DNA of 64,000 bases, taken from Diploptera punctata. Its lineage: Eukaryota; Arthropoda; Insecta; Blattodea; Blaberidae. The position numbers and the translations under genes are program-made. This document shows positions 1 through 10,188 of the stretch, one piece after another (positions within the stretch are counted from its first letter, which is position 1; every line of letters starts with the position of its first letter). The notes beneath the pieces were generated by a model. The model saw only the letters and a list, made by a program, of their open reading frames with translations. It made no database searches and had not been told where the DNA came from. The stretch spans positions 283,501-347,500 of the forward strand of contig JASPKZ010004952.1 in the NCBI GenBank assembly GCA_030220185.1. The letters run 5' to 3'.

Positions 1-1872
1 AAGAAGAAGAAAAAAAGTGATATATCTGAAAGTTTTCAAAGTAAAATTACACTCAAGGGAGATAATGTAGTTAATCTTTCTAAAGTAGCTTTGAAAATAG
101 AAGAACTTAGTTTGCTCAATCAAGGTTTAAAAACTTGTATCAATTATTCAGATAATGTTGAAGATTTTGTTGCAGATACTGAAATTGCGATAGAAAGTTT
201 AGAAAATGAAGAAGAAACAATCATTCGGAAAAGAAGTGAAAAAATTTTAGGAGAAATTAAAATCACTCCCAAAAATGTATTGGCAAATATAAATATGACC
301 ATTTTAAAAAAGATAAACAGCAAAAATATAATATTTTCTAAAGCTGATAAGGGGAATAAAATAGTAATTTTATAAAACTCTGAATATATCAAGAGAGAAT
401 ATTTGGAACTAAAAAAGGATCCCCTACCAAAAACTATAAAAACTTTTGATAAAACTTTAAATCAAATTAAGCATACAATTTCTGATACAGAAAAATGTAA
501 ATTGAAAGTCTCAAATTCTTCCAATCCTCGAATGTATGGTCTCCCCAAAATTTATAAAATTGGGAATAAAATGAGACCGATAATTAATAATATAGGGTCC
601 CCCGTCTTATTATTTATCAAAATGGTTAGTACAGAAATTTAAGAGTTTTCCAGAATTTGAATATAAAAGTATTGAAAATTCTTTACAACTAATTGATGAA
701 TTGAATCACATTAGAGTGGTTCACAATGACAGATTTGTGTCTTTCGATGTTGTTTCATTGTTTCCGAATGTTCCAATAGGAAAAATGTTATATTTTTTGG
801 AAAAAATGGTTGAGTTCTTTGGATTTAAATAAAGAAGTAATAGAGAAGAATATATTAACCTTACAAAATGTTGTATTGAAAATTCCTATTTTACTCTCAA
901 TGGTAAATTTTACAAACAAGTTTCGGGTTTATCTATGGGAAATCCTCTTTCGCCTTTTTTGGCTAATTTATACATGAGTTACTTCGAGTGCCATATCACA
1001 AGGCTTTACCCATGGATTTTCAGGAGTTGGTACAGATATGTTGATGATATTTTTTCGATAATAAATTTTAAACATGTTGATGATGCGTTGAAATTACTTA
1101 ATCTACAAGATGTATCAATTAAATTTACCATAAGAATCAGAAATTGAAAACAAAAATTCCGTTTCTGGATTTATACGTAATTAGGAATGAAAAAACTCAA
1201 AAAATTGAATTTGATGTATATAGGAAGGGTACACATACTGATAATTATATTAAATCAACGAGTTTCAATCCTTTGGCACATAAACATGCAATTTTTAATA
1301 GCCTCTTATATAGATTGATAAAGGTCCCATTAAAAGGAGAAAATTTTAAGAAAGAATACGAAAATATCCTAAATATAGCCAGATTAAATGGTTTTAATAA
1401 GAATATAATATCTAACAAATTAAAGAAATTCAGAAAGATAAAACAACTTAAAGAATGCTCTACCCTACAAATGGTTAGTAACGAAAAGAAGAATTTCAAG
1501 AAAATTACTTACCATCCAATAGTACATAGGGAAATTTCAAAAAAATTATTTGACAAATACAACATTACTTTGGCACCAATTAATAAATTTAGTCTGGAAA
1601 AACTTTTAAATACCAATAAAAAATCAACATCCCAGACAGTAAGAAATCTGGAATTTATCAAATTAATTGTAATGATTGTAGCAAAGTATATGTAGGAAAA
1701 ACAAAAAGGAATTTAGAAACACGCACTAAAGAACATTTTAGAAATATTAAAAATTGTGAAATTGAAAAATCAGCAATTGCTGTACATAGTTTACTAGAAC
1801 ATCATAAAATTGAAAAAGAAGCGAAACTTTTGAAACAATTGGATAAACCGTTGGAATTGACAATTTGGTAAA
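1..1872 (+). pseudogene. Penelope-like element ORF (RT + GIY-YIG), decayed, 5' end outside window
   Basis: This is a relic of the single ORF of a Penelope-like retroelement, which encodes a reverse transcriptase with a C-terminal GIY-YIG endonuclease. Motifs in order: LSLLNQGLK near 105-130; SKADKGNKIVIL near 335-372; PRMYGLPKIYK near 520-555; RFVSFDVVSLFPNVP near 731-775; GLSMGNPLSPFLANLYM near 928-976; the catalytic YVDDIF near 1037-1055; KIPFLDLYVIRNE near 1153-1190; HKHAIFNSLLYRL near 1280-1315. The GIY-YIG domain starts with GIY at 1650-1658, then a Cys pair, YVG at 1689-1697 and TRTKEH downstream. An in-frame stop lies at 373-375 and frameshifts fall near 610-640, 830, 1140 and 1650, so it is dead. 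The N-terminus is cut by the window edge. The RT motif order plus GIY-YIG makes the family call firm; the clade is unresolved. Confidence 0.9.
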
Positions 1873-2029
1873 TGATATTCATTCAGAAGAATAAATATCG
1901 ATCTATGAATTTCGATATTCCGGTGGATAAAAATTTAATTACAAAGTTTATAATCCCAACGAAAGATGGCAGCACAAGAAGTGATGTCTAAAGAAATCAA
2001 CAATCACGGAATTTCATCAGTGGAAGCCA

Positions 2030-2072
2030 TGATTGAAGAAGGACATGATATTGTCTGAAACCGTCGGTATCA
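2030..2072 (+). ncRNA. Hammerhead-ribozyme-like motif downstream of the Penelope-like element
   Basis: About 160 bases after the GIY-YIG domain the sequence can fold like a minimal hammerhead. The core segment is UUGAAGA (2033-2039) in place of CUGANGA. Stem II is GGACA/UGUCU (2041-2045 with 2052-2056, one G-U pair) with a 6-nt loop. Then GAA and a stem III of ACC/GGU (2060-2062 with 2066-2068) closing a 3-nt loop. A2069 sits at the cleavage position. The inner stem I is UGA/UCA (2030-2032 with 2070-2072). Hammerheads are known from Penelope-like element ends. C3 of the core is U here, so cleavage is unlikely in this copy. Confidence 0.5.
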
Positions 2073-2195
2073 AAGAAGTTTGAAAATGTACGAGGTGAGT
2101 CGATTAAAATATGTTCTCCACTCACTATTAATGATATATCCTCATAATGTTTACTTCCCAATATTAATTTAAATATAACATCATAAGAAACTTAC

Positions 2196-2388
2196 CCGTT
2201 TTTAAAAACCAATTCATTTCCTCTCAGTATCAGTTCTTTTTTATTATTCTCTAATTTGTTTGTGTATGTTCTGATGAACGCATCTGTTAGATTTAATTGT
2301 AACACTTCTATTGTCTCTTCTTCCTCCAGAGATTCCTCTTCTGGTTCTGTTTCAGGAACTACAAATTTCACCATTTTGTATAAAACTT
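2196..2388 (-). CDS. Candidate host exon, acidic N-terminal coding exon
   Basis: On the minus strand a pyrimidine-rich tract ending TTTGTTATTTCAG precedes 2388, and a consensus donor GTAAGT starts at 2195. That gives a 193-base exon with good signals at both ends. The first ATG is at 2374-2372. The 59 full codons plus two bases encode MVKFVVPETE, then a Glu-rich stretch (about residues 9-21), then a less biased amphipathic segment ending ELVFKN. The frame is open back to the acceptor, so an upstream coding exon is also possible. I do not recognise the protein. Flanking DNA is repeat, as expected for introns. No second exon was found by eye in this window. Confidence 0.45.
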
Positions 2389-2469
2389 CTGAAATAACAA
2401 AACAAGGTTTCTATGGCAATTAGTCTATTATTATTTAAATAAATGAAGTTATATTATTTTAACATTAGA

Positions 2470-2730
2470 CTAGCCTCATTGTCTTGTAGTCAGACTACAG
2501 TTCGTAGGGTCCAGGATTCGATTCCAAGCCAGACCATAGGAATTTTTCCTTAAAAGGAATTATTCCTGTTGTTGCCCATGGTCTAGAATTTAGGTTAAGT
2601 TTTTGTTTAAGGACTCTCCTGGCGCTTCATTACCATTTATCATCGATTATATCATCGGAATATCTTATCTCCGCCTTCCAGGCATCCCATCCATGTAATA
2701 AAAGACAACCTGCTGGCATTGGGGAAAAAA
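2470..2730 (+). mobile_element. tRNA-derived SINE with a SINE-A-like tail
   Basis: The head has a B-box-like GGATTCGATTCC near 2514. The body after about 2610 (ACTCTCCTGGCGC, then ATCATCG, then CGCCTTCCAGGC) matches the reverse complement of the SINE-A tail seen at 63640-63770 and 31640-31760. The head is not that of SINE-A, so this looks like a different head on a shared tail. Confidence 0.6.
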
Positions 2731-2909
2731 AATATATATTTAAACGTAAATAATTATTTCTGTCTTTCTCAACTGCAATGTATATCTTTCGTGAAACTTA
2801 TTCATTAAAAAAATGATTGTTCTTTGTTGTAATTCATTTGTATAGGGTTATGATCAATTGGTGTGTTTTCATTTAAGGCCTATGTATGTATGTATAGCTT
2901 ATCCGTCCA

Positions 2910-3182
2910 TGGTATCTTTACATTGTCGTGGTGGAGTGTGTTGAATGATTGAAAAACCCTGCCGTACCGGCGGTAGCAATACTGCTGAAAGGGTTACCCA
3001 TTCATGATAGGTTGAAGGCAATAAGCAAGACGAAGAAAGTAACCTGGCCCAAAGCGTGACGATCTTTCACCGTAAAAATATAACCGCCAAGAAACGGAAA
3101 CATGAGTTCCACTGGGATATGGAAAGCTTATATCCGCGCAGCCATGAACCTATTGGTTCGATAGTGCGAGTGAGTTAGTTAT
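2910..3182 (+). mobile_element. Internally deleted RTE derivative (5' leader fused to 3' end)
   Basis: The first ~200 bases (TTGTCGTGGTGGAG through GACGATCTTTCACCG) match the 5' leader of the RTE element at 51360-51535. At about 3113-3125 the sequence jumps to the RTE 3' end (GGAAAGCTTATATCCGCGC, CCATGAACCTATTGG, GATAGTGCGAGTGAGTTAG). All coding sequence is missing. It could be a non-autonomous derivative that keeps both ends, or a single deleted copy. Confidence 0.65.
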
Positions 3183-3246
3183 GTATGTATAGGCCTGTAC
3201 CTGATACGTCTCTCGTGGAGATACGGGAGCTCCCTAGCGGGAGCTT

Positions 3247-3532
3247 CTTAATTTAATTATGCTTATTTAGCTAGAGGTGTTAACGAGCGACACGTCGCTT
3301 AATGAGACATCTGGTAAGCTAATAAGGTATTACTTGGATGGATGAAGGTCAGCTAAATTTTGAACAGGTCAGGCTTGAAGTTATTTTAGGAACTGAGAAT
3401 CTTCAGGCTCGGGATCCACGGCTTAAAGTCCCTCCATGGGGATTCGTACCTTGGATATATCCAACCTAAAAATTCAACGAGCGTCGGGACTAAAGGCAAG
3501 GAACATAACCACTAGAATACCACGTACGACTC
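3247..3532 (-). mobile_element. SINE family D copy, minus strand
   Basis: Aligns by eye with 58570-58949: AATGAGACATCTGGTA, TATTACTTGGATG, CAGGCTTGAAG and GATCCACGGCTTAAAGTCCC occur in the same order. The tRNA-like head is at the high-coordinate end and is decayed; its B box is no longer recognisable. Confidence 0.65.
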
Positions 3533-3539
3533 TTCAAAC

Positions 3540-3775
3540 TGATGGCCGTCCGTGTATTGGTGTATGGTTGTGAGTATTGGACCACAGACCCTCAGTCAAG
3601 GTTCTTATAGCCCTGTCGCGTCATGAAGGTTTAGTTTTTCTTTTTTCAGCCAAAAGAGAAGAGAAAATCTAGAAGCATTATGAATTGGGTTTTTAGGAAG
3701 TGTAGCAGGGTGCAGTCTTTTGAATAAAAGAAGAAAGAAGATACGTGGAAAAATAATAGGCTATATTTTTAACCT
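3540..3775 (+). pseudogene. LINE RT C-terminal remnant
   Basis: Short frames read KLMAVRVLVYGCEYWT near 3545-3592 and, in another frame, a GFLGSVAGCSLLNKR-like stretch near 3690-3730. These match the region after the RT palm in RTE-like insect LINEs. Stops and frameshifts throughout. Confidence 0.55.
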
Positions 3776-3861
3776 GATGATTCAGTAGCTACAGTCAAAC
3801 GGGGCTACTTTGACGCCATTTTGTTCCATTTCCTTATATTACACAATCTTATTTTATATGA

Positions 3862-4128
3862 CTAACTAACTCACTTGTTCTATCGAACCCGGAGGTTCAT
3901 GGCCGCGCGGACAACACCTCCATACATCCCTATCCTGAGTTAATGCTTTCCAATCATCCCCTGTATAATCTACTTCCCTCAATTCACATGGATAGTGTTA
4001 TTCTCCCACCTCACTCTTGGTCTACCAATTGGGCGTTTTACCTCTGGTTTCTCTACAAGAAGCTTCTATGCACCTCTTTCATCCCCCATTCGTTCCATAT
4101 ATCTTGCCCAAGACTTAATATCAAATAA
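3862..4128 (-). mobile_element. RTE 3' fragment
   Basis: Minus-strand 3' end of the RTE family: CTATCGAACCC, GGTTCATGGCCGCGCGGAC, CATACATCCCTATCCTGAG and TGTATAATCTACTTCCCTC match 48305-48420. It is 5'-truncated and lies within the pogo-like element. Confidence 0.85.
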
Positions 4129-5099
4129 ACTCTAATACTTCCTTTTTATTTTACTATACTTTTTTGTAAATTGAACCAAAAGGGAAGTCCTTTTTAAATA
4201 TTTGTTTATTTTTTTCAGTTAGCGAAAATAAAAGGTTGGTTGATTAGTATCCAATGTTGAACACTCGTACACTTGACAATGAAATCATTCGCTCTCTAAC
4301 ACTCCAATATTTAGCAGGAAGGCTGGCCTCTTCTACGTACAAAAGCTGGACAACGCAGGAGATAGTTTCGTTCCATATATTCATTTTAATTGCAAAAAGA
4401 ACATTTTAGAAAATTTACTATACCAAATCTGTGTAGGTTAGCGAAATATTAGGAAGTTGTGTTTTGTTTTTCGAAACTTCTAACTTTATTTATATATTCT
4501 AATGTTCTTTCTTTTCTTCTCGTACTTATAGGTGTTAATTCATTTTAACAGGTATTTATTCTCGCTGAGTTTGTGTCCAGTATTTCAAGTTCCTGTAGAT
4601 GTTGTGTTGTAAATTTAAAAGCCGTATTCTTATTGGAGGATTGTATGTTGCTGATGCATCTGCACCCAAGTCCTCTCCTGCTAGGGTTTTCAAAATTATT
4701 AATATTTAATACAATTTTTTTACAAAAGAAGTATCATCAGAACATATACTCCAATGCATCATCAGCTCAACAACGCATGTCTGGATTCAACCTGCAGATG
4801 TAATAAAATTATATAAAAACATTAATCTCATGAACATGGTTTAGAAGAACCTGGGATAAGCAACAATCACAACTTGGGTTGATTAATGGATTTCTGCATT
4901 ACAATAGCTCTAAAGTTAATAGTTTCTAGTTAAAAACATGAAAACAGGTGTGAAAGTAACCCGGGTTTGGGGTTTCTTGGACACCCTACAAAAATACCTC
5001 GTAAAAAGTATCGTAAGCGCTCTAGAGTCAAAGTAGCCCTGTACCAGACGCAGAAACAAATAGAAGGTAGAGGTACGCAAGATAAAACGCAAATACCAA

Positions 5100-5483
5100 A
5101 AATTTTACCGATATTTGATTACAGAAATTCTGTTTTGGCACATTAAGCAAAATCGGGTCCTGTATTATTATCTTTCCAAATTGGCATTGTTTTGCCTTAG
5201 TTATCCAAAAACGTATTCACTACCGTACTTGATAAATGGAAATCCCCATTTCGCCACTAGACCTAAAGTGTCTGCTGTCAGCCTTTGTTCGTCGGTGATT
5301 TGCTGACTGATTATGTCTCTCAATATACGTGTTTATAAGCTTTGCCCGTGGAATTTGATAAACAACATCTGTCCTTTTTTTCTGACATGCCTTTTCAAAG
5401 GCATCAAGTGCTTCTCTACGTTGGTCTTCGGAATGATTTATGTAATTCAGGCTTCCCGCAATTTTCTTTTAATTTCGGACCAT
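5100..5483 (-). pseudogene. pogo/jerky-type transposase N-terminal remnant
   Basis: Minus-strand ATG at 5483-5481 opens as MVRN, then a stop, then KK; the family often starts with a basic MVRNYKRK-like stretch (from memory). A frameshifted continuation reads REALDAFEKACQKKR and VVYQIPRAKLINTYIERHNQ (about 5325-5430), consistent with a psq-type helix-turn-helix, then LTADTLGLVAKWGFPF near 5235-5280. The DDE catalytic part was not found. Not functional. Confidence 0.55.
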
Positions 5484-5913
5484 GGCTAGTTACTCAACAT
5501 CTGAAAGAATGAAACTGCTGCATACAAACGAAAATAAAATAAAATTATTCTTTAACTCTAGAACATTTGGTTTTTCTTTGCAAGGTCATGCAGTGAAAGA
5601 CAGAAAGATATACATTTACAACAATGCCGGCTTTCAATCAACTGTCAAATCAGCTCTGGGCTAATATGATTACTGCAATGACTTGTGGAACTGAATGTGT
5701 TTCGAACCCGCAACAGCGACAGAAAGCATGTGGTGTCGCGGTTGCAGCAGGGAATGGCTACTGAAAGAAACAACTCACTCAAATAGTTGTGGGGATAAAA
5801 ATTGCATGACCTTGAGCGGTAAAGTAAGATCAAATTCCTTACACAAAAAAAAAACAAAAACTGTGCCGTAGTATCAAATTAACCCCGAGATGTCAAAGTA
5901 TCCCCGTTTGACG

Positions 5914-6416
5914 GTAGCCATGAGAGAGGTATTTAAAACATTGGCAAAGATCAAATGTTAAAGTAATTTGGAAGTTATGTGAGAAGGCAAAGAGTTCGTT
6001 TAATTCCAATATAAAACAGAAACATGTGGTCATATATTTATTATATACATTGTTCAGGTCAAACACAGGTCAACCTGACGTAATATGTGACTGTGATCAG
6101 TAGCATGCTATTGTACGCTTGTACATTCTCTCTCCACAACATAAAATAAAAATTAAAATAATTCCGAATAGAAGCGTTAAAGTTATCTTTTAGGCCCCAC
6201 TGTGCACGAGAATCTCTGAGCTTCACAGAGCTGTTCAAATCTCCCGTATTTATGAACTGATGATCGAACGGATGACCGCAATGGCCGACGCCTCTATCAA
6301 TGATTCAAACTAGTTAGTGCGTAATACAGGACATCAACTTCAACGGTGTGTTACCAACAGAAATATATTTCACCAGTTAATGATACTGAACTTCATGGGA
6401 TACTGCCCAGAAGACA
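5914..6416. other. No recognisable gene
   Basis: AT-rich sequence between the pogo-like element and a long-TIR MITE. I see no convincing coding region or repeat family. Confidence 0.5.
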
Positions 6417-6875
6417 CTGACAAGGGAACTGTCAACCATTGCATGCCAAAACTTACCTAGAAATTTCTCTCAGAGAAGCGTTGTGATGTACCAAGGCCGT
6501 GTACAAAAATATCTGACTTTTTGACTACAAGACACAGAAATCGAAGTCAGAATCTAGCAATGACAACCCATGGTATGGAGCAGATATATATCCCTACATG
6601 AATTAAGAACGGAGTGAAGTGAGGCGGGACGTGACACGGACGGCAGGTAGTGATGGTCTTCCAATACAGGAGTTGTATTACTTCCCTATAGTTTAAATTA
6701 GAGGTTCGACGCTGGATTTCAGTATCCTGGAGTTAAAAACGGCAGATATATATACATATATATTTTATTTATTTATTTATTTTTTGACACGGCATTTGTA
6801 CGTACATCACAACGCTTCTCTGGGAGAAATTTAAAGGTAGGTTTCGGTAAACATTTGTTGACAGTTTCCTTGTGA
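6417..6875. mobile_element. Long-TIR MITE, family G, copy 1
   Basis: The left arm reads CTGACAAGGGAACTGTCAAC, then TTTCTCTCAGAGAAGCGTTG, then TGATGTACCAAGGCCGTGT. The right arm (about 6785-6875) carries the same sequence inverted. Arms of about 90 bases enclose a non-coding interior of about 280 bases. Related copies are at 21051-22064 and 63111. Confidence 0.75.
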
Positions 6876-6959
6876 GGAGAACATTGGGAGCAATTTTTAT
6901 AAACTACATCTGGAGAAAAAAGATATAATAAAGAATTAATACAATTATTATGAGATCAC

Positions 6960-7330
6960 TTAGAACGAAAACGTATGTCGATGGAAATGGATTTCTTGGG
7001 GAGAGCAGCAAGATGTTCAAAATTTGAAAAAAAAAAAAGAAAAGAAATACTGTCATACGAGAAAAATGGAATATTAGATATTCAATAGTAGATTATATAA
7101 GATATAAGCAATTAAATTGGTATGGACATGTACGACGAATGCAAGAAGAAAGGTTACCCAGGAAATGGAATGATATCCATCTGGAAGAAGAAGGAAAGGA
7201 AGACCTCGAAACTCGTGGATGCAAGAAATAAGAACAGGAATGAGAACAAGAGGACTAGATGACATGGAGTGGATGAATAGAGACGAGTGGAGAAGAAAAA
7301 TAAAACTTTAGGCACAGAAATATGTGTAAA
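6960..7330 (+). pseudogene. RTE-like LINE C-terminal fragment
   Basis: Frames read MEMDFLGRAARCSKF near 6978-7025, then QLNWYGHVRRMQEERLPRKW near 7108-7167, and after a shift RKGRPRNSWMQEIRTGMRTR near 7190-7250. WYGHVRRM and KGRPRxSW are typical of the extreme C-terminus of RTE-type ORFs. A related minus-strand copy is at 32100-32660. Confidence 0.75.
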
Positions 7331-7384
7331 CATTAAACATCTGTATATAAATAAATTATGAGATCTCGATATTGTCTCAAACAT

Positions 7385-7554
7385 AAGGCTTGGCCGTTTG
7401 AGATGGATCGGGCATATTAATAGAATGCCAAATAATAGACAGGTGAAAGAAATCTTCTATTCATAACCTCAAGGAACCAGATTAAGAGGAAGACCTAAGA
7501 CTAGATGACGCAATTGTATGTGCCAATATCTTAAAAAATGTAAAAGAAGCATAG
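7385..7554 (+). pseudogene. Second LINE C-terminal fragment
   Basis: Reads RLGRLRWIGHINRMPNNRQV near 7388-7447, a stop, then GTRLRGRPKTR near 7470-7505. This is the same domain from a different LINE family. A hairpin MITE has cut it at 7555. Confidence 0.7.
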
Positions 7555-7728
7555 TATTACACAGTGTCAATAAGATTCCAAATCACCAAATTAAGAAGTT
7601 AAAAGAGTCAACGCGTTTCAATAGCGACTCAATATTAAGTCTTGATTATGATAGGTCGCTATTGAAACGCGCTGACACTTTCGACTTTTTAATTAGGTGA
7701 TTAGGGTTTTTATTGACTCTGTGTAATA
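7555..7728. mobile_element. Hairpin MITE, near-perfect palindrome
   Basis: The left arm starts TATTACACAGTGTCAATAA and ends CGCGTTTCAATAGCGAC. The right arm is its inverted copy ending TTATTGACTCTGTGTAATA-like. Arms are about 74 bases with a 26-base loop. The ends suit a TA-targeting Tc1/mariner MITE. It sits at the end of a LINE fragment. Confidence 0.8.
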
Positions 7729-8377
7729 GAGTTTTATCACCAAGAAGATCTTATTTATTAAATAAAATAAGCAGTTGGAAAAAGTTTTTTATGGAGAGGA
7801 ATATCTGGAGAAGCTCTCATCGAGGAGGCAAAAGTCCTTGTTGGACAGAAGTGCCATTGAAGAAGAAGATAGGAACTGCCATTATAGTGGGATGGTGTGT
7901 TCACAGCGCTAACGGCGTGGCTTACACCCGAGTTGTTGATTCTTCCAGGCTCATCAGCCCATGGTTTAAGATGTCCTGTTACAGTGGATGAGCATACTAT
8001 CACTAAACCATATCTGCGTTGCGCATTTTTAAATCCCAATAAAACACTGTCGTATAGGAAGGGTGAGCAGTTGAACCCCTTACAGTTTAGCTAACAAGAA
8101 ATTAGCTGCCAATGGGTATGGGTACATCAGAACCGGCATACTGGACGGCACATTGTTGCCATCTTCTAGAAGAATAAGAAGAACTTCTCAGTATTTCCAA
8201 GATGGATGAATGTTCGTGTTATTTCTCGTTTACGCACATGGATCTTAAATTAAAATAATTCACCCTGAACGTATGTTTATCCTTTTTACTTAGTATAGAT
8301 TATTAGTTAGGCCTGATTTCAGTTAGTTTATTTTTTTTGTCCAGTGGCATCAGGTTGTTTACGAGATTTCTGATATA
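7729..8377. other. No recognisable gene
   Basis: Contains short open frames (for example 7713-7991 and its complement) with no family motif. GC content is higher around 7830-8000 but nothing identifies it. Confidence 0.4.
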
Positions 8378-8858
8378 CAGGCTGTAACAGGACCTCACCG
8401 ACAAAATGATAGGGATGATAGGTCATGCAGAGAGGATCATTGTTTGTGAAGGAACATATAGTCGCAAACACGTTGTTTACAAACAATTGTACACGTATAA
8501 TTGTATTGAAAAGTACATGTTTTTACAATAAGTGTTCAAACAGTCGACCCTGTGCCTCATTGCATGTTTAACATCGTCGCAGCAACGATCGGCCAGCACG
8601 ACCGAGCATGTCAGGATTCATTTTGACGTCGTCAAACACTTACTATTTGAACACTTATTATAAAAACATGTCTTTTTCAATAAAATGATATGTGTACAAT
8701 TGTTTGTAATCAATTCCTACCCATACGGGTGAACACCTTCATCTGCGCATAGCTCATAAACGAAGTGTTTGGAACTGTATGTTCCTTCACAAAAAATGAT
8801 CCTCTCTGCATCGCCTATCAACCCTATCATTTTGTCGGTGAGGTCCTGTTACACCCTG
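8378..8858. mobile_element. Foldback MITE with TATA target duplication
   Basis: The ends read CAGGCTGTAACAGGACCTC and, inverted, CAGGGTGTAACAGGACCTC. TATA flanks both sides (8374-8377 and 8859-8862). The arms stay similar for about 200 bases, including the GATGCAGAGAGGATCATT and AAACAATTGTACAC blocks. No coding sequence. Confidence 0.8.
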
Positions 8859-8867
8859 TATATTCTC

Positions 8868-9010
8868 TTCTGCCATTGACGGAATTACAACCCACTTATT
8901 CTGAGGTTGGGAGCACATAGAAGGCGGAGTTGCGTTATCCCGATAATATGATAGGCGATAAAATTGTAATGAAGCACCAGGAGAGTTCTTAACCAAATTT
9001 CCAGAACATG
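8868..9010 (-). mobile_element. SINE-A 3' fragment
   Basis: Shares ACCCACTTATTCTGAGGTTGG, the GAAGGCGGAGTTGCGTTATC stretch and ACCAGGAGAGT with the low-coordinate half of the SINE-A copy at 63608-63977. The tRNA-like head is absent. Confidence 0.6.
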
Positions 9011-9046
9011 GGTGACCATAGGAATAACAACAAAAAGAACAAAATA

Positions 9047-9049
9047 ATA

Positions 9050-9087
<38 letters not shown>
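9047..9087. repeat. (AAT)n microsatellite
   Basis: About 13 AAT units next to a SINE-A fragment. Confidence 0.95.
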
Positions 9088-9088
<1 letters not shown>

Positions 9089-9234
9089 TAATTTCTTTAT
9101 TAAGAATTTTTCTACCATACAGTAGTTATCCCACAACCCATTGTAAATTTTACTCCTCCATATATTCCTTCTCTACATCACTCTCTGTTAATCCTCTCGA
9201 CACCATACTCATATGCAATCCTTGAATCGACTGT

Positions 9235-9581
9235 CCCGCGCCGTAGCCGAGCGGTTAAGGTAGGGAGCCTTGGCGCAGAGCTACGGGACTTGCGCTGGTT
9301 CGAGTCTCCATGGGGGAACATTTTTTCTCATGGTATTTCGGCCAGTATGGGACCGGTGCCCACCCAGCATCGTGAGGCAATTGGGTAGCTACAATAAGTA
9401 GCGGCTCCAGGTTGAGGAACCAGCTATAACGGCTGGGGGACTCGACATGCTAACCACATGTCACCCCTACACTGGCTGTTGATCATCTACCTCTGTGATT
9501 GACACATGTGGATGTGAAGGGCAAGCAGCCGGCTGGTAAAAGGGCAACCGCTGAAAAGTGGAAAGACCCTCAATCGGATCG
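9235..9581 (+). mobile_element. SINE-B, full length, 11-bp target duplication
   Basis: The tRNA Leu/Ser-like head has an A-box region GCCGTAGCCGAGCGGTTAAG and B box GGTTCGAGTCTCC. A ~260-base body follows, ending GACCCTCAATCGGATCG. GAATCGACTGT repeats at 9224-9234 and 9582-9592, so both ends are exact. Length is 347 bases. A near-identical copy lies inverted at 59387-59729 and a diverged one at 19122-19441. Confidence 0.92.
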
Positions 9582-9639
9582 GAATCGACTGTTCTTTTGG
9601 TCTTCCCTTTCTTCTGTTACCCTCCGCTTCAAAATTTAA

Positions 9640-10188
9640 TATAATCTTAGGAATAATATTATAATGCTATTGTGAAAAGAAAAATTAATATCTGAACCAG
9701 GAATCGAACCGTAGACCTCTAGTTCTCCAGACTAGTGTCCAGCCCACTACGCCATTCTAGACCTCGCACAAGCGAGGTATATACAAATCTATAATTCTCG
9801 TTTCGTCAGCTGTCAGGTAGATGTCACTACCATCGCCAACGGCCGGCTTCGTTTAGAAATATCTATATTTGAGAATTTTACGCCACCACTTTTATAAGCA
9901 GTAAACGATGTTATTTAACATTTTCCAATAATGTTATTTTAACACAGTTCCAATAATGGATCATATTATAATATTATATTGATCTTGTGAAAATAAAAAT
10001 TAATGTCTGAACCAGGAATCGAACCGTGGACCTCTAATTCTCCAGACTAGTGCGCAGCCCATCTTCACAATATCATTATAATATTATAATATGACCCATT
10101 ATTGGAACTGTGTTAAAATAACAGTATTGGAAAATGTTAAATAACATCGTTTACTGCTTATAGAAGTGGTGGTGTAAAATTCTCAAAT
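9640..10188 (-). repeat. tRNA-like tandem repeat array, left part with inversion
   Basis: Units hold a minus-strand tRNA-like segment (TCTGAACCAGGAATCGAACC ... CCAGACTAGTG ... GCCCACTACGCC) plus a constant flank (CGCCACCACTTTTATAAGC, AACAGTATTGGAAAATGTT in inverted form). One unit spans about 9670-9965 and a second starts about 9975. At about 10066-10082 the array flips, and 10083-10188 carries the flank in plus orientation. The remainder continues after the LINE at 11678. Confidence 0.75.

Larger units (their letters stand above)
3792..5913 (-). mobile_element. pogo-like DNA transposon relic, TA target duplication
   Basis: The ends are inverted: CAGTCAAACGGGGCTACTTT from 3792, and on the other strand CCGTCAAACGGGGATACTTT reading inward from 5913. 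TA dinucleotides flank both ends (3790-3791 and 5914-5915), as for Tc1/mariner/pogo elements. Transposase remnants lie on the minus strand. An RTE fragment (3862-4128) has inserted inside. A further stretch resembling the terminal repeat occurs near 5029-5043. Confidence 0.7.
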
